Source of the DNA: Stercorarius parasiticus
Taxonomy: Eukaryota; Chordata; Aves; Charadriiformes; Stercorariidae
Direction of reading: 5' to 3'
Assembly: GCA_013396915.1 (NCBI GenBank)
Contig: VWZL01002153.1
Coordinates: forward strand, 186,001 to 250,000
Length of the DNA stretch: 64,000 nucleotides
Numbering within the stretch: position 1 is the first letter of the stretch; each line of letters opens with the position of its first letter. This document shows positions 13,160 through 24,800 of the stretch, piece after piece. The notes beneath the pieces were generated by a model. The model ran no database searches. It was not told the origin of the DNA and was given only the letters and a program-made list of their open reading frames with translations. The translations under genes and the position numbers were made by a program.

Positions 13160-13570
13160 AAAACTAGTATTTTAAGGACACGGTTAGTAATTTCGTCAGT
13201 TAATTAACCATTGCCTTTAATAGGCTTGTTGTGTCACCACTTGACTTACATAAATAGTTTCATTGACATTAGCGGGACTGGCTACACGGTGTACTGCTCC
13301 TTGTGTGAATTTGGCCTTATCAAATGTGGCTCCAGGCTGTAATTCTTCTTCTTCCTTACAAATACAGGTCCCTGCAGTATTGCCAAGACTCATTAAGGCA
13401 TGTGGATAATGGGATATTTTTATCCACGATAATTAAGTAATTATTACGTGTAATATAGAGAGGGGTCACTCGTACCCAGCCTGCTTCCGTTTACATTGTA
13501 GTGAGGAAAATCAAATACATCTGGTTATTTCCTTTTCTTTTCTGAGAGTCAGGTCCATTTAACTCTCATT
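13160..13570. promoter_or_regulatory. Candidate TAAT-rich cis-regulatory stretch
   Basis: An AT-rich, repeat-free stretch containing the perfect 10-base palindrome GTTAATTAAC (13199-13208), a run of overlapping TAATTA/ATTA motifs at 13427-13455 ending in ATTACGTGTAAT, and a second cluster to 13450. It lies just downstream, on the minus strand, of the candidate exon at 13742-14001, so part of it could instead be 3' untranslated sequence. Motif density alone is weak evidence. Confidence 0.22.
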
Positions 13571-13574
13571 TATT
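13569..13574 (-). terminator. Possible poly(A) signal AATAAA downstream of the 13.74 kb candidate exon
   Basis: On the minus strand AATAAA lies about 167 bases after the candidate stop codon. No clear GT-rich downstream element follows, so it may be chance. Confidence 0.15.
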
Positions 13575-13741
13575 ATTTACTGGCCTCTTTGTTGCTTTGG
13601 TGCAAAATTAACTTAATTGACACCAAGGTCTCAGAAAAAAGGAAGAAAAAAAAAATCCTAAGTGTAATTCTATTCCTGGGTTGAGATAAACATTATTCTG
13701 TCATCAGGAGGGGAGAATCCATCTTTAACCCCCATCGGAGC

Positions 13742-14001
13742 CTACGAGTGATTCCTGCCGCTCCCACGTTCGCTGGCACAGGGATGGTGCCCGGGGCTGG
13801 GGTGCTGCGGGGTGATGGAGGGCAGCTTCAGCCGGGGGGTCCCCACTCCCACCCGGACCTCGGGAGCCTCCGGGGTGCTTTCGGTGGCTTCGATCTCCCT
13901 CTTGTGGCTGAACATCGTGGCCATGGGGTGCACGGTCCGGACCTCAAAGGCTTCAGGGGGTGCCGGCTGGGAGCTGTATGGACTCTCCCTACATGCACCC
14001 T
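13742..14001 (-). CDS. Candidate terminal coding exon, product unknown
   Basis: The minus-strand frame is open from a TAG at about 14000 down to a TAG at 13742-13744. Over the 79 codons from CCA at about 13981 to the last sense codon, GC at positions 1/2/3 is about 65/58/82 %. That is the usual signature of GC-rich vertebrate coding DNA. The opposite frame, which is codon-aligned, gives 82/58/65 and is not gene-like. The segment holds about 16 CpG in about 240 bases in otherwise CpG-poor DNA. The peptide is rich in Pro, Glu and Ser and includes VHPMATMFSHKREIEATE; it ends in GRNHS. It has no domain I recognise. A pyrimidine tract CTCCCTTTCTCCAG lies just upstream in transcription, but using its AG leaves an in-frame TAG; AG at about 14001-14002 (GCATGTAG) keeps the frame open. 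A translation start at one of two close ATGs is the alternative. It could also be a CpG-rich regulatory element with no coding role. Confidence 0.38.
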
Positions 14002-15769
14002 AAGCCCCTGGAGAAAGGGAGTTTTAAGCTTAACTATTTATTTTTCCTAATGAAATGAGGCTTATACAAACCCTTTCTCTCTCTGTCATCTTCCCGTGGT
14101 CAATTCCGAACCCAGTAACCACTTGACACTGTATATGGCAGCTAGCAGCAAGGGTGTGATGTTTTCATGTACTTCACAGATTTTTGGAAATTTGTGCCTG
14201 GGAAGGGCCAGGTGGGCCCTGGCTGGGCTGACCCAGGGTTGATCTGCACCCACAGCTTGGTGCTGCACACACTGGGTGCTGCATCCCCTCAACCTGGTGC
14301 TTAAGAGACCCAGAGGGGATGGGGATGCTCAGAGGAGGAGTGAGGAGCTGGTGGGAGCCTGTGGGGGCTGGAGCTGTGCGAGACAGAAGGGGAAGGAAAG
14401 TCCTTCTGGCACTAGTTCACAAAACCCCCAGCATTTCCCTAGTTTCACCACTCATGTAGTGAGTGAGTGTGTCACCAGTGTGTGTGACCAGGCTGATGCC
14501 AGTTTGGGAGCACAATAAACAAATGCGATTAGAGCTGGAGGATCAGCACTGACAGAGGATGCTGGGGGAGAGGGAAAGGTGGCTTCATTGCTTGACGAAG
14601 TAACATACACTTTTCCCTGTAGACAGCAGAATAATTATCTCTCTGGGGTTATTGCTAGGTATTAGTATGACCCCTGAGATGCAGAGGGTCTGTGAGCAAG
14701 CTCAGGGTTGAGTCCCCAAAGGGTCACTGTACTTCCCCAGATAACCTTGCAGCATGGGTGCATGCACCAGGAGGACGCCTGGACATGTTCAGTAAGTCAG
14801 ACACATCATTGTACAGCATCTACACACACCTTTTCTGTCTAAAAATCTCCTGACTCCATTAGACTTCTAGTATGGGGATTGTGTCACCCAGTTGTTGGGA
14901 AAAGGGGCTTTCTGTAGGCTGCAACTCATGGAGAGGTCTCAGGTGAGAGTCTCAACAGAGCCCCTTGTCTTGACCCCTCTCCTTGGCAGGTCCTGCTGTC
15001 TTGCATTGAACAGGCTGAAATTTAGGGCTGGAGATTTCAGGGATTCCTAAAAGTTCAGTGCTGCAAAGCCCAAATGCTTTAGGACAGACATCTTTCCCTC
15101 CTTGCTCCCTGGGAGCCCTCCTTGTGATGTTTTTTTGCGTGGGCTGCTCTCCAGTGGCTCTGGGGAAGGATTTTGTCCCGCTGGGTACAGCACCTCGCAC
15201 AAAGCCTCCAGAGTCCCAGCTGGGGCCTTTTTTGCATCACTGTGGTGCAAATGGCCATTTAGCACTCCATTTCTAGAGTCATTCTCTGCAGAATAAAGGT
15301 CTGTTGGGGACCATCAAACAGCAGAGCTGTGAGGAAACATTTTCACCAAATAGAAATCAAGGATATAGCCAAGAGAAGAAAAAAAAAAAAAGGCAATGAA
15401 CAAGAAATGGAAAAGAGCTATTAAGTTTGAGGTATTAAAACATCAATCCATTCCCATGAAGAGGGATTGGATAAATGCTCGAAGACATCTGAAGCAGCCC
15501 CATTACACACACCGCTTTTGAAATCTTTTTCCAAAGAATATGTTTTTTACAAAGAAGTGGCCTATGTGGATTTTGTTTGTAGAGAAGATATAGAGTTAGT
15601 GGAATATAACTGAAGTTTTCCAGGAAAACCTTTAGGTATCTAGGTATATATGTAAGTGTGTGAGCATCTGTATCTGTACCTCTGTAGGCTTTTGCTTTGT
15701 GAACAGAAAAAAAAAAATGTTGAAACTGTAAATTGAATGTAAGATCAGCGACAAATCTTCCTCCCTTCC

Positions 15770-16140
15770 TTGAATTCTGTCACTCATTCAATTATTTATG
15801 GTGGTGCCTTGTCTTTTCGCACCACTCGGGGTGACCTGCCCAGCTTGTTTCGTAAAGCACACGGCAGTTTGATTAAATGGCATTTCTGGGAAGGGAAAGT
15901 GTATTTGTTTAGCTCGTCTATATGAGTCAGACTAGATCTCTAATAGTCTTCAGTAACAAGGTAAGAATACATAACTTATAAATACCTTCACCCCACTCAG
16001 AACTCGTGGAAAAGTTATTTCACTGGGATTTGTGAATTTGAAGCCCCGCTCCATTGCAGGCTGATTATATTTATGCATGAAAGGTTTCAGACATGCTATA
16101 AGAAGTAAATAACTTCTCTGGCATTATGTTCTTTTCCATA
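15770..16140. promoter_or_regulatory. Candidate cis-regulatory stretch
   Basis: Repeat-free DNA with closely spaced motifs of the kind seen in conserved vertebrate enhancers: TTCAATTATTTATGG, CACTCGGGGTGACCTGCC (nuclear-receptor-like), TTTGATTAAATGGC and TATGAGTCAGAC (AP-1-like). There is no supporting frame. This is an inference from motif appearance only. Confidence 0.15.
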
Positions 16141-19100
16141 GACACAAAGAGAAAAATATGTTTGCAAAACATCTATTTTCAGCCTAGGAGACCTTTTATT
16201 TCAGTTTCAGGAAACACACACAAATGAAATCTCGGCGGAGAGAGGGAGAGCAAGTCTGCACACCAGTGAATCTGAGAGAGGACGTGCACAGCAGGGACTT
16301 GGGGTATAACATACCCACTCGAAGGGGAAGATTTTAAATGCCAAACTTAAGAAAGAGAAATTTCAGTATCTAAATGATCTGAGCTGGTCTCCCTCAGCTC
16401 CTTGAATAGGGAGCGGAGAGAAACAGGCAGCTCCAGAGAGTGATTCATCACATCCCAAGACAGGTGTCAAAAATAGGGTAGATGAATCGTGCTCTCGCAG
16501 CGCTTTTCTCTTGCTTATTGATGACAAGACAACCCAGGGAGCCATGTAAGATACCCAGATTAGGGTGGATGAATCCTATGGGTAGCAAAAGCAGAGGCTT
16601 TTAGTGCAAATAAAACAGCCACCAGGCACGTTCAGGGATGCAGGGTACAGAGATGAGGGTGGCAACCTCCGTTTTCCATTCAGCGCATTCACTGCTCTTA
16701 TGTTTGCTGAATATTAAGTGACTGGGATAGTTCTTTCTTTTCGCTTTTTCCATCAGTTGCAGACTCCAGCACTTTGTCCAGCAGAATAGGGGTCTGTTAT
16801 GATGAACTTACGCCTTCCGCTAATAGGCTTTTTATCTGCTCATTGCAGAGCGCTCTGTCATTTTTAATGGCAGAGCTAAGTGCCAAACCCACCACTGAGC
16901 ACAAGAAAATATACAGGCTCCGGTGCAGTTCTTTCCCCACAAATGAAGCAAAGAGATTGCAAATAGGCACTAGCCCTAGTGAGTGAGTTATTTCCACACT
17001 CCACATTATTTGGATCCTCATGACTATGGGGAAGCCATAGGTTAAAGCATGAAGGGTTTGCCGTGGATGTCTGCACGGTCGTGTAGGAGCTGGTTTGTCT
17101 TTCCGCTGCAAAGATACCTCCTCGGCTCAGCCAGATTGTTCCTGTCTCAAGAGGTGTTTAGAAGCTCTGTTCTGCTAGGTTCTCTGCAAATATTCAGACA
17201 GCTCTTGCCCCAAAGAGCTTAAACTTGACAAGGAAACCAGGAGATGAAGCATTTTTCTTGAGCTCTCAGGATGGGCTTATACCAGGGTGGGTGCTGCCTG
17301 GATCACCCCACACCTCTGTCTTTCCATCTGGCACAAGAATCAACTCCTGCTATCGACGTCCCACAGCACATATCCCCGCAAAGCCCACGGCATCCTTGAG
17401 AAGCCTTTCAGCCTCTTCCCTGGCAGGGCTGGGAGTCTCCCCCAATCCCCCCACCCTCAGGGCTGCTTTCCATCTCTCTCCATTGGGATGCAGAGCCTGC
17501 TGCTTGGTGATACCCTGCGGGTCATCACAGCACCTGACTTCTTGGTGTGCTCTGAGAAGCTGGAGCTGCCCTGCAATTAGTTAATTCAGTCTCACAATGA
17601 ATGTGTCCCCTTCCGATAATGCCCATCTGCCAGCAGTGCTGGCTCCAGGGGTATTCACAGTAGCAAAATATCCCCAGTTTGGGCTCTTGAAGTTCTCCCC
17701 AAGCACTAAACTTCACAGCTCCCAGGAGAAATTAAACAAGTGCTAAACTATAAAAGCAAGTGCTAGGTATCTAAGATATGGAGAAACTGAGTCTTGCTCA
17801 GATTGACTGTAGCTGGCTTGGAAGTGTGTCGGAAGCCCAGGAAGAGCCAAGGATTCTGGCTGTAACCCCTCCTGTGGCGTGCAGGCTCCCTGGCTTACCT
17901 GCCACGGGACAGGAGGACAAGACAGGGGGACAGTGGGGGTGTAAAGGTCTCACTGGGTCAGTGCGGGGAGCTGTGCCTGCCTCCACGAGAGCTGAATTTG
18001 TCCCAGGGGCAGCAATTTCCTGCAATGAGCGAGTTTCAGTGTTTTCATTTCCTCGATGCCCCTGCTGACCTCTCTCTCTCCAGGATTTCATTCTGCAGAG
18101 ACACAGGTATAATCATAATTCTGTCATCTCTCTCAATAACAGCCTTGAACGGGTCTAGTGATGGTTCATCTCTGCCTGGCTGGTGACATTTCCATGAGTC
18201 TTGAGCGTATCAGAGCTGTAAATACAACCTCCCTCGCACACATTCATAAGCTCTTGCTGAGTTTTGCCAGCTAGCTATGCTGCACGTACCTGAAATGATC
18301 CAATCCATTATAAAATCTTTAAAATGTTATAATGGAGATACAGCAGTCAGAAGATCTCGCTGTGTTCCTGGAGTGCGTGCGTAGGCTTAGTACAAGCCAC
18401 TCCTTGCTCTGAGCATCGGGCTAAACAAAGAGGACAGAGATTAGGAGAGTAAACAAAAAGGCAGAGGGATGAATTACCTCATGAGGAGAGCACGGTGTCT
18501 ACCCATCACCTCTCCCTCCTCCACTGTCAATGGAGGCTGGAGGCCTCCAGAGGGCAATTCCTCATCTAAGCAAAGTTTGGTCACATGAATCCTAATGCAG
18601 GAGGCACTGGAGGCGGGGGGTGGGAAGTGGTCTGTCTTTGGAGAAGAGATTTCGGAGGAAAGGTGGGAGGACAGTCCTGCACAGGCAGGTAGGACGAGTG
18701 ACTTGTGGCTTCTTTCTCAACCGTGTGGAGCTCAGAGTGATCAAAGACCCCCATAGGGCTCAAGGATTATGCCTTGCCCCCGAGGCCATGCTGCCACACA
18801 AGTGGGGGCTGTGGTACATCATAGAATTAAAGAAAGGTATTACTCTTCCCTCTTTTTTCAGTTTACTTGAATCCCTAACCTGGGGGAGGCGGGAAGAGAA
18901 AGACACAGGTCAGAAAAAGACAAACTCTTCAAGGTGATCTCTCATGAGTAAACTTCAGCAGATGAAGAGGGATAAAGCTAATTGAGTGACTGTTTAAGAA
19001 GCTTCTGTCGCCCCTCACGCTTGTAAAGGAATTGCATTAAATTGTTAAAGCATCTTTGCCACACAAGATGCTGTTAAGATGCATTTTGCTCTGCTACCTA

Positions 19101-20030
19101 ATCTGCTGCAGAGGCACATGAATGACAATGAGCCTCGCAGCTGCTGTCTCAGGGGATACAAAGATGCCAGTGTCAAAGTCCTACCAAGGCTTCGTGGAGA
19201 GGGTTCAGAAATGAATCCCACGTGGCATTCAAATGCTCTGTCTGTGTGTGATGCTGTCAGGGCTTGCACTTGCCCCCCTGCACAACGGCATGCTTGTGCC
19301 AAACTGACTCTTATTCCTCTGGGTCCTATGCTGCACTGATCCTGGGTTTCTTCTTCTTAAATTATTATTTTAAGCATCATGAACCTATGGGCTCAAAGCT
19401 ACATATTCCCTTGTACGGGATGCACAGTTCTTACAGACACACGGTACCCAGGCAGTCTGGACTCAAATAATTGGTCTCTTTTGACGGGCTCAATCAGAAA
19501 TACTGCCTCCTGCTTAATGGTGGAAGTCTCATCAGCCAGCTCAGATGAAGACGGTGGGCTACGGAACCCCTGCTTGGCAGGATGATGCCCAGCTTGCCAT
19601 CTCTTGGCTCAGGCTCTGTACGTACTCTGACAGCAGTGGGTCTTTGCTGCGTCCCAGCTACAAGAAATATCTCCAGATTTCTCCCTTTCTGATTTCCAGG
19701 CAGGGATAAGTGCTAGTCCATTTTAATGTCTACATTTAATTTGCGCCTCAAGGGTTTCCATCATAGCTGTTTCCAGACAATGCCGTTATTATTTCAGTCA
19801 CGTGCAAGTTATTAGTTTTGAACAGGTCAGAAATATGACAGAAATGAAAATGCCTTTATTTGTGAGCATGGTACACGCTCTATGATACAAACCCTTCCTT
19901 TGATTACTTTTCCATAGCTGTCGTGGGGCTGCTTGGGAGCTGGGAGGATTAGAAGATGGCATCAGAACACATTGAGATATAAATGACTTTAATATGCTTT
20001 GACACGCACCTCGGTAAATAAGCCTGGTGT

Positions 20031-20085
20031 GTTGCCAAGGTGATGCTCCTTTGTTGCTATGACTATATCAAATAGCCATGGTTAC
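20031..20085. promoter_or_regulatory. Cluster of three RFX/X-box-like half-sites
   Basis: GTTGCCAAGG (20031-20040), GTTGCTAT (20053-20060) and CCATGGTTAC (20076-20085) lie within 55 bases. Each resembles part of the RFX consensus GTTGCCATGGCAAC. No single site is a full match. If bound, the cluster would suit a ciliary or neural enhancer, but this is inferred from the motif alone. Confidence 0.2.
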
Positions 20086-21629
20086 TTCTTACCGGTTCCA
20101 CTTGGAGAGGCCTATTTTTGAAATGTCCTTTTAATAACTTGTGACACTAATAGAGTGATAGGAATTCTGGACATGAATAGGATTTGCGTGATACACACTG
20201 TGAGCTGTTGCCATTAACATATGCTGAAGGCTTTTCTGTAGGAGAAACTACTCCGGACCCAGCATTGCTCTGTTTATTACCTCTGCTGAATGCTCTCGAG
20301 TCCCACCAGTGATGGATTTGGCCCTTATCACCCACTGCTTCCTTTCAACCATAGCCACACTAGATATGTCTTGGCTATTCTTTTACCTAATTATAAATCT
20401 AGTCATGCAATGAGACGGGTGTTGGTTTTTCACTTCCAAGAGTTGGAAGCATTCAGAGAAATAAGTCAGAGCAATTATTTTGCATTTAAAGACACTTCTT
20501 TTCTTACATTAGCAGACCGAGGTAGTAATTGGTATAATATCCCCAGGAGCTGGAAGCTGATAAAGCCTTGTTGACTTCAAAAAGTGGTTTTAGCTCAGTT
20601 TGTTTTGCCTGAACTTCACAATTCTGGTAAAATTGTGGTCAGAATGCTGTTGACATGATTTGTTTCTCTGCAGTTGTGCCGAACACATCATAGCAACTTA
20701 ATTATCTTGTTCAATTTAGCCCTGACTTTTATAATCTAATACTGATGGAGTATTTATATGGTACACCAAAATGTATAACTTGGACATCACAATGAGAAGC
20801 TGTTCCACATGACCACAATAAGCTGACATTTCTGAGCTGAAATTCTTGGGAATGGCAATTTCCAGGAATTCTTAATGCTTCCTCTCTGGATTGTACTCAG
20901 TGTGGGAGTTAGTTTAGAAATGTTGGAATTCCCTGGAAAAAAAAAAAAATCCACTTTTTTATAACTAGCCTCTCTAATCAGTGAAAAAAAATCAGAGATC
21001 AGGACTTCTGTTCCCAACACTGCTGTTGATTTGCTGTGTGAAGACCAATTTATCATCTGGGCACATTACTTTCCCATCTGTGAAACAGATAACAGGTTGA
21101 TGCCATCCAATAACGTCCCCAGACATAGTTAATTGACAATAACAAAGCCATTTGTGAACTGTGGATGCAAAATGATGAATAAAAGACAGTTGTTTTTCTT
21201 GACTGGGTTGGACCCACAATAAGAGTTTCCTCCTCAAGATAAGATCTCACCAGGCTGTTAGTGGAGTGTTCTTATCTGACTGTGGTTTTGGTGGAAAAGA
21301 CTCCCCTTTTCTTTTTTCTTAATAATGAAGATTGTAGGAGTTCACAGCCAATTTTCTGCAATGAGATGAATGCCTTTCTTCTCTAGAAATGAATGGCTTT
21401 ATTGCTCGGTGAAATGTTTTCACAGGGGTGCATGACCATATGAATAACGTGCGTATGTGTACAAGGTGCTTGGAGAATAAGCTCTTCTGGTCAATCTAAC
21501 AGTCCTGCACATCCACTCACCACTCCTGAATCTGGGAAACACCCCACCCCCCTGAAATGCGTTATTTTCCTGAGGAGGTCTGGCCATGGCCTTGCATCTA
21601 TACTTTTTTTGCTCTCATGCAGTCTATTA

Positions 21630-21819
21630 GGTTGCCCAGAGAGGGGGTGGAGGCCCCATCCCTGGAGACATTCAAGGCCAGGCTGGATGAGGCTCTGAGC
21701 AACCTGATCTAGTGGAAGATGTCCCTGCTGACTGCAGGGGGTTGGACTAGATGGCCTTTAGAGGTCCCTTCCAACCCAACACAGTCTATGATTCTATGCT
21801 TCTATGCTTCTATGATTCT
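21630..21819 (+). repeat. CR1 LINE, 3' end only
   Basis: It begins in the last coding part of CR1 ORF2 (GTTGCCCAGAGAGGGGGTGG) and continues through 'TTCAAGGCCAGGCTGGATGAGG'. It ends with the CR1 3' block GGTCCCTTCCAACCCAACAC and degenerate ATTCTATG/CTTCTATG octamers. It is 5'-truncated, as almost all CR1 insertions are. From about 21707 onward it is nearly identical to the copy at 29391-29877, so both belong to one relatively young subfamily. Confidence 0.96.
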
Positions 21820-24800
21820 CTTATCCATCGTAGGATCACACCTGCATTCCGCATGGCCATTTCCAAAACAGTGTATCAGAGCCACGTTGGGATCGCTGAG
21901 TGCACTCTGGGATTTTTCTCCTTGCTCAGCTCTAGCTTAGGGTAAATTCCAGTTCTCAGCCTCCTGAACGCATGGACTGTGTTATTAAATTTCATCCCAT
22001 TCCTATTACTGCATTTTTCAAAGCCATTCAATGTATTTCTAATTCCAAGAAGTGGCAGTGAGGCTCATTTTCTTGCTGTCCGTGAGTCTGAATTAGACTT
22101 ATTGAGGGAAGCAGTTCTGAAACACAGCTGGATAAGATCACTTGGGTTTGGTATTGTCACCATGATCTCTTTACAGCATAAATGATGACACATGCATGTT
22201 GGAGTCAGGGCATGTGAATTTGTCTGTGCTCCACAAAGTTATGGTATATGGCTATAGTGAAATAAGCCAGTTTATGTCTGTAAAAGATTGATTTTAAATT
22301 GATTCACTGCTATCACAATACTTTTTTCTTTTTTAAATGTAGAAGAGCCTTTGTGTGTCTAACTGTCCCTGAACTCAAACGGCTAGAGGGATTGTGTTCA
22401 AATCATCCATTAAAAACAATCTCCTGGCAGAGACCAAGCATGAAAAATTCAGTCCAAAAGATGAAAGGTTCAGAAAATGTTAGGAGTTCATGGAAAGAGG
22501 GGATTTATAAGGGTTTGCAACCAATACTAGAGTTGCCATAAGCAATATGCACCCTAACATATATAGGGCCAAAGCTCCCATCAGCTTTAAAGGAAACTGG
22601 ATTAAAGCTTTAAGCCTAAAGCCTCATGACTAATCATCCATGCAAGTAACCCAAACTGCCACAGGATCCTTCAAGTGGCTGTTTTACTTCAGAGATAGCT
22701 GCTGCTGGAAACTCACTGTGCTAATTCCTCGGCTCGGGTGGCAGAAACGGGAGTCCTGAATGGGAAAGATCTGATATTCCATCCCCTCCGAAAACCCAGA
22801 TGGAGGAGCGATGCCTTTCCCCCTTCATGGGAACAAGCAGACCGTGGAAGATGCTGTACACGATTCTAAGCTGCATCCTTACCAGAGGCCCTTCTGGACG
22901 GCATGAACAGGGGTGGAGAGCTGCTTTCAGAAAGCCCTGCCATCATGAAAGAAAAAGAGGTTACAACAATTAATAAATGTTATTTATAAAGCACTTCCCG
23001 CACCAAGAGCCTTTTGGGAGCAGCATGAACCATTAAAATAAAATCCAATTATAAAAACCAATCACAATTAAATTGTTCGTATCCCTCCACAGGAGCCCCG
23101 TCTCAATCAGTCACTCCATGTCTCTCCTATGGCCATGCTGCAGAGGAGGTTCAACTCATTTGTTTGTGGCATCAACAAGAGAACCCTCATTATCTGCATA
23201 TTATAAAGCTGTATGGGCTAAAGTATTGAGATTAATATGAAATAATTAGCACTGATGAAAGTTATACCTCACTCAGAACAGCTGGGACTTGAATAGGATG
23301 CAACTGAGACTTGATTACTGTGTCATTACAGTATTAGTGCTGTGTACAGTCATTGTCATACAACTGCAAAATGCCTTTGATATGATTACATTTTAATTGA
23401 ATACTAGCCATGCTAGGGTTTGATGGCACTCCAGCACTGGGGGTGGTAACTTTTTTGTGTAATGACTTTTGTTTTGGTTTTACGAGCAGAGCAAACTCCT
23501 TAGCATTTGAAAACAAATCCTCAAAGAGGCATTTTCCTCCTGAGAAAGCTCTAAAACGCGTTTCAGTGTTGTCTCTGCTCAAGTTTACACCAGAAAACAG
23601 CAAAATCAGGTTTGTGATAAATTCATACCCCATGAGGATGTCATGCCTGTCACTAGGCTGTATGCTGTCACGTGGAAAGTCACAGTGACAGGTAGGACAG
23701 AGAGAAGGTCCTGCTGCGGCCACACCGGTATCTCGAAGGCTTTTCCCAAAGGGGATGCTCCACCAAACCACAGCTGGGCAGTGCGTGGTTCTCCCCCTCG
23801 CCCACCACAGAGGTGTACGTACCCCAACGCCTTCTCTGCGATGGGGAGGGGGTGCTCTGCTCTTCCACCCACAGGTCAAAATACCTTCAGAGTTACTAAT
23901 AGAAAAGGAGAGCTTAAAGTCATTAAAATCAGATTTCCATTTTATAACAATTAATGTCAGATGGTTTAAAAAACACCTTAATTAGGAATTACCCTTCTTA
24001 ACATCTCACTGACTGAGGCCTGAAGGTTTAAGGTTAACTCTGAGTTGCACATATTTCATCCCCTAGTGCTGTTTGGAGGACAATGGTTAAGGTTATGTTC
24101 GCATTGATGTATGCGGCCGTGCTGTGACTTGCATACAGAAGTCAAATTTAATTTAACTTTTTTTTTTGGTAGCATTTTCTAGCAGAATGGAATTATACAT
24201 GCAGCATTTAAGGACTTGGGGAGTGGGAGAAAAAAAAAAAAAAAGACATTATACCTAATTTAAAACAGAAATAAGAGGGATGGACCTACTTCAGCATGTC
24301 CTGGCATTGCAGAATTAACTCTCCAATGCACACACATCCAGAGTATGTGTGTACAAGGATGTACAAGGGTGTGCTAAGAAGTGATGAGCTGCCTTAAGAA
24401 ATTAGGAGCAAATCTGCATTACCAGCCTTGTTGTTGGCCAGAAGTTGGACCGTGCCCACAGCCCTGGAGCCAACCCGCCTGGAGCTCGGGGCTCTCAATT
24501 CTGGATCTGAATTTGAATTTCAGAGCTGTCCCCATGTAATAACTCAGTCTGAACTCCTGCTTCAGACACCTTGTAAAAAAGGTGGGGGTGTTCTACACAG
24601 TGCTGCAAAGATTTATCCCAACTTGTGCTCTCTATATGAGTCATCAAACAGCATAACTGCCATGTAAAATTACATTGTTTTTTTCCTAGTGGAGCCAGGA
24701 GTAGAGCTGTTCCTGTAAGAATGGTTGATCTTTTCCACAGAGGGAACAAAACATGACATTATCAACCCAATTTTATTGATCAAATAATTTGATTTGAGTT

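Larger units (their letters stand above)
14007..21629. other. Single-copy-looking non-coding stretch without young repeats
   Basis: No gene is recognised in this 7.6 kb. Open frames up to 119 codons (17225-17584) overlap on both strands without coding-type composition. Minor homopolymer runs occur at about 15379 and 15708. Candidate regulatory parts at 15770-16140 and 20031-20085 are listed separately. The absence of CR1 over more than 15 kb (about 4.7-21.6 kb) is itself notable. Confidence 0.55.

Noticed and set aside
23334..23879. 181-codon minus-strand open frame, the longest in the window
   Set aside because: Composition changes abruptly along the frame, no third-position GC pattern, no domain, no splice or start context. 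One or two frames of this length are expected by chance in 64 kb.
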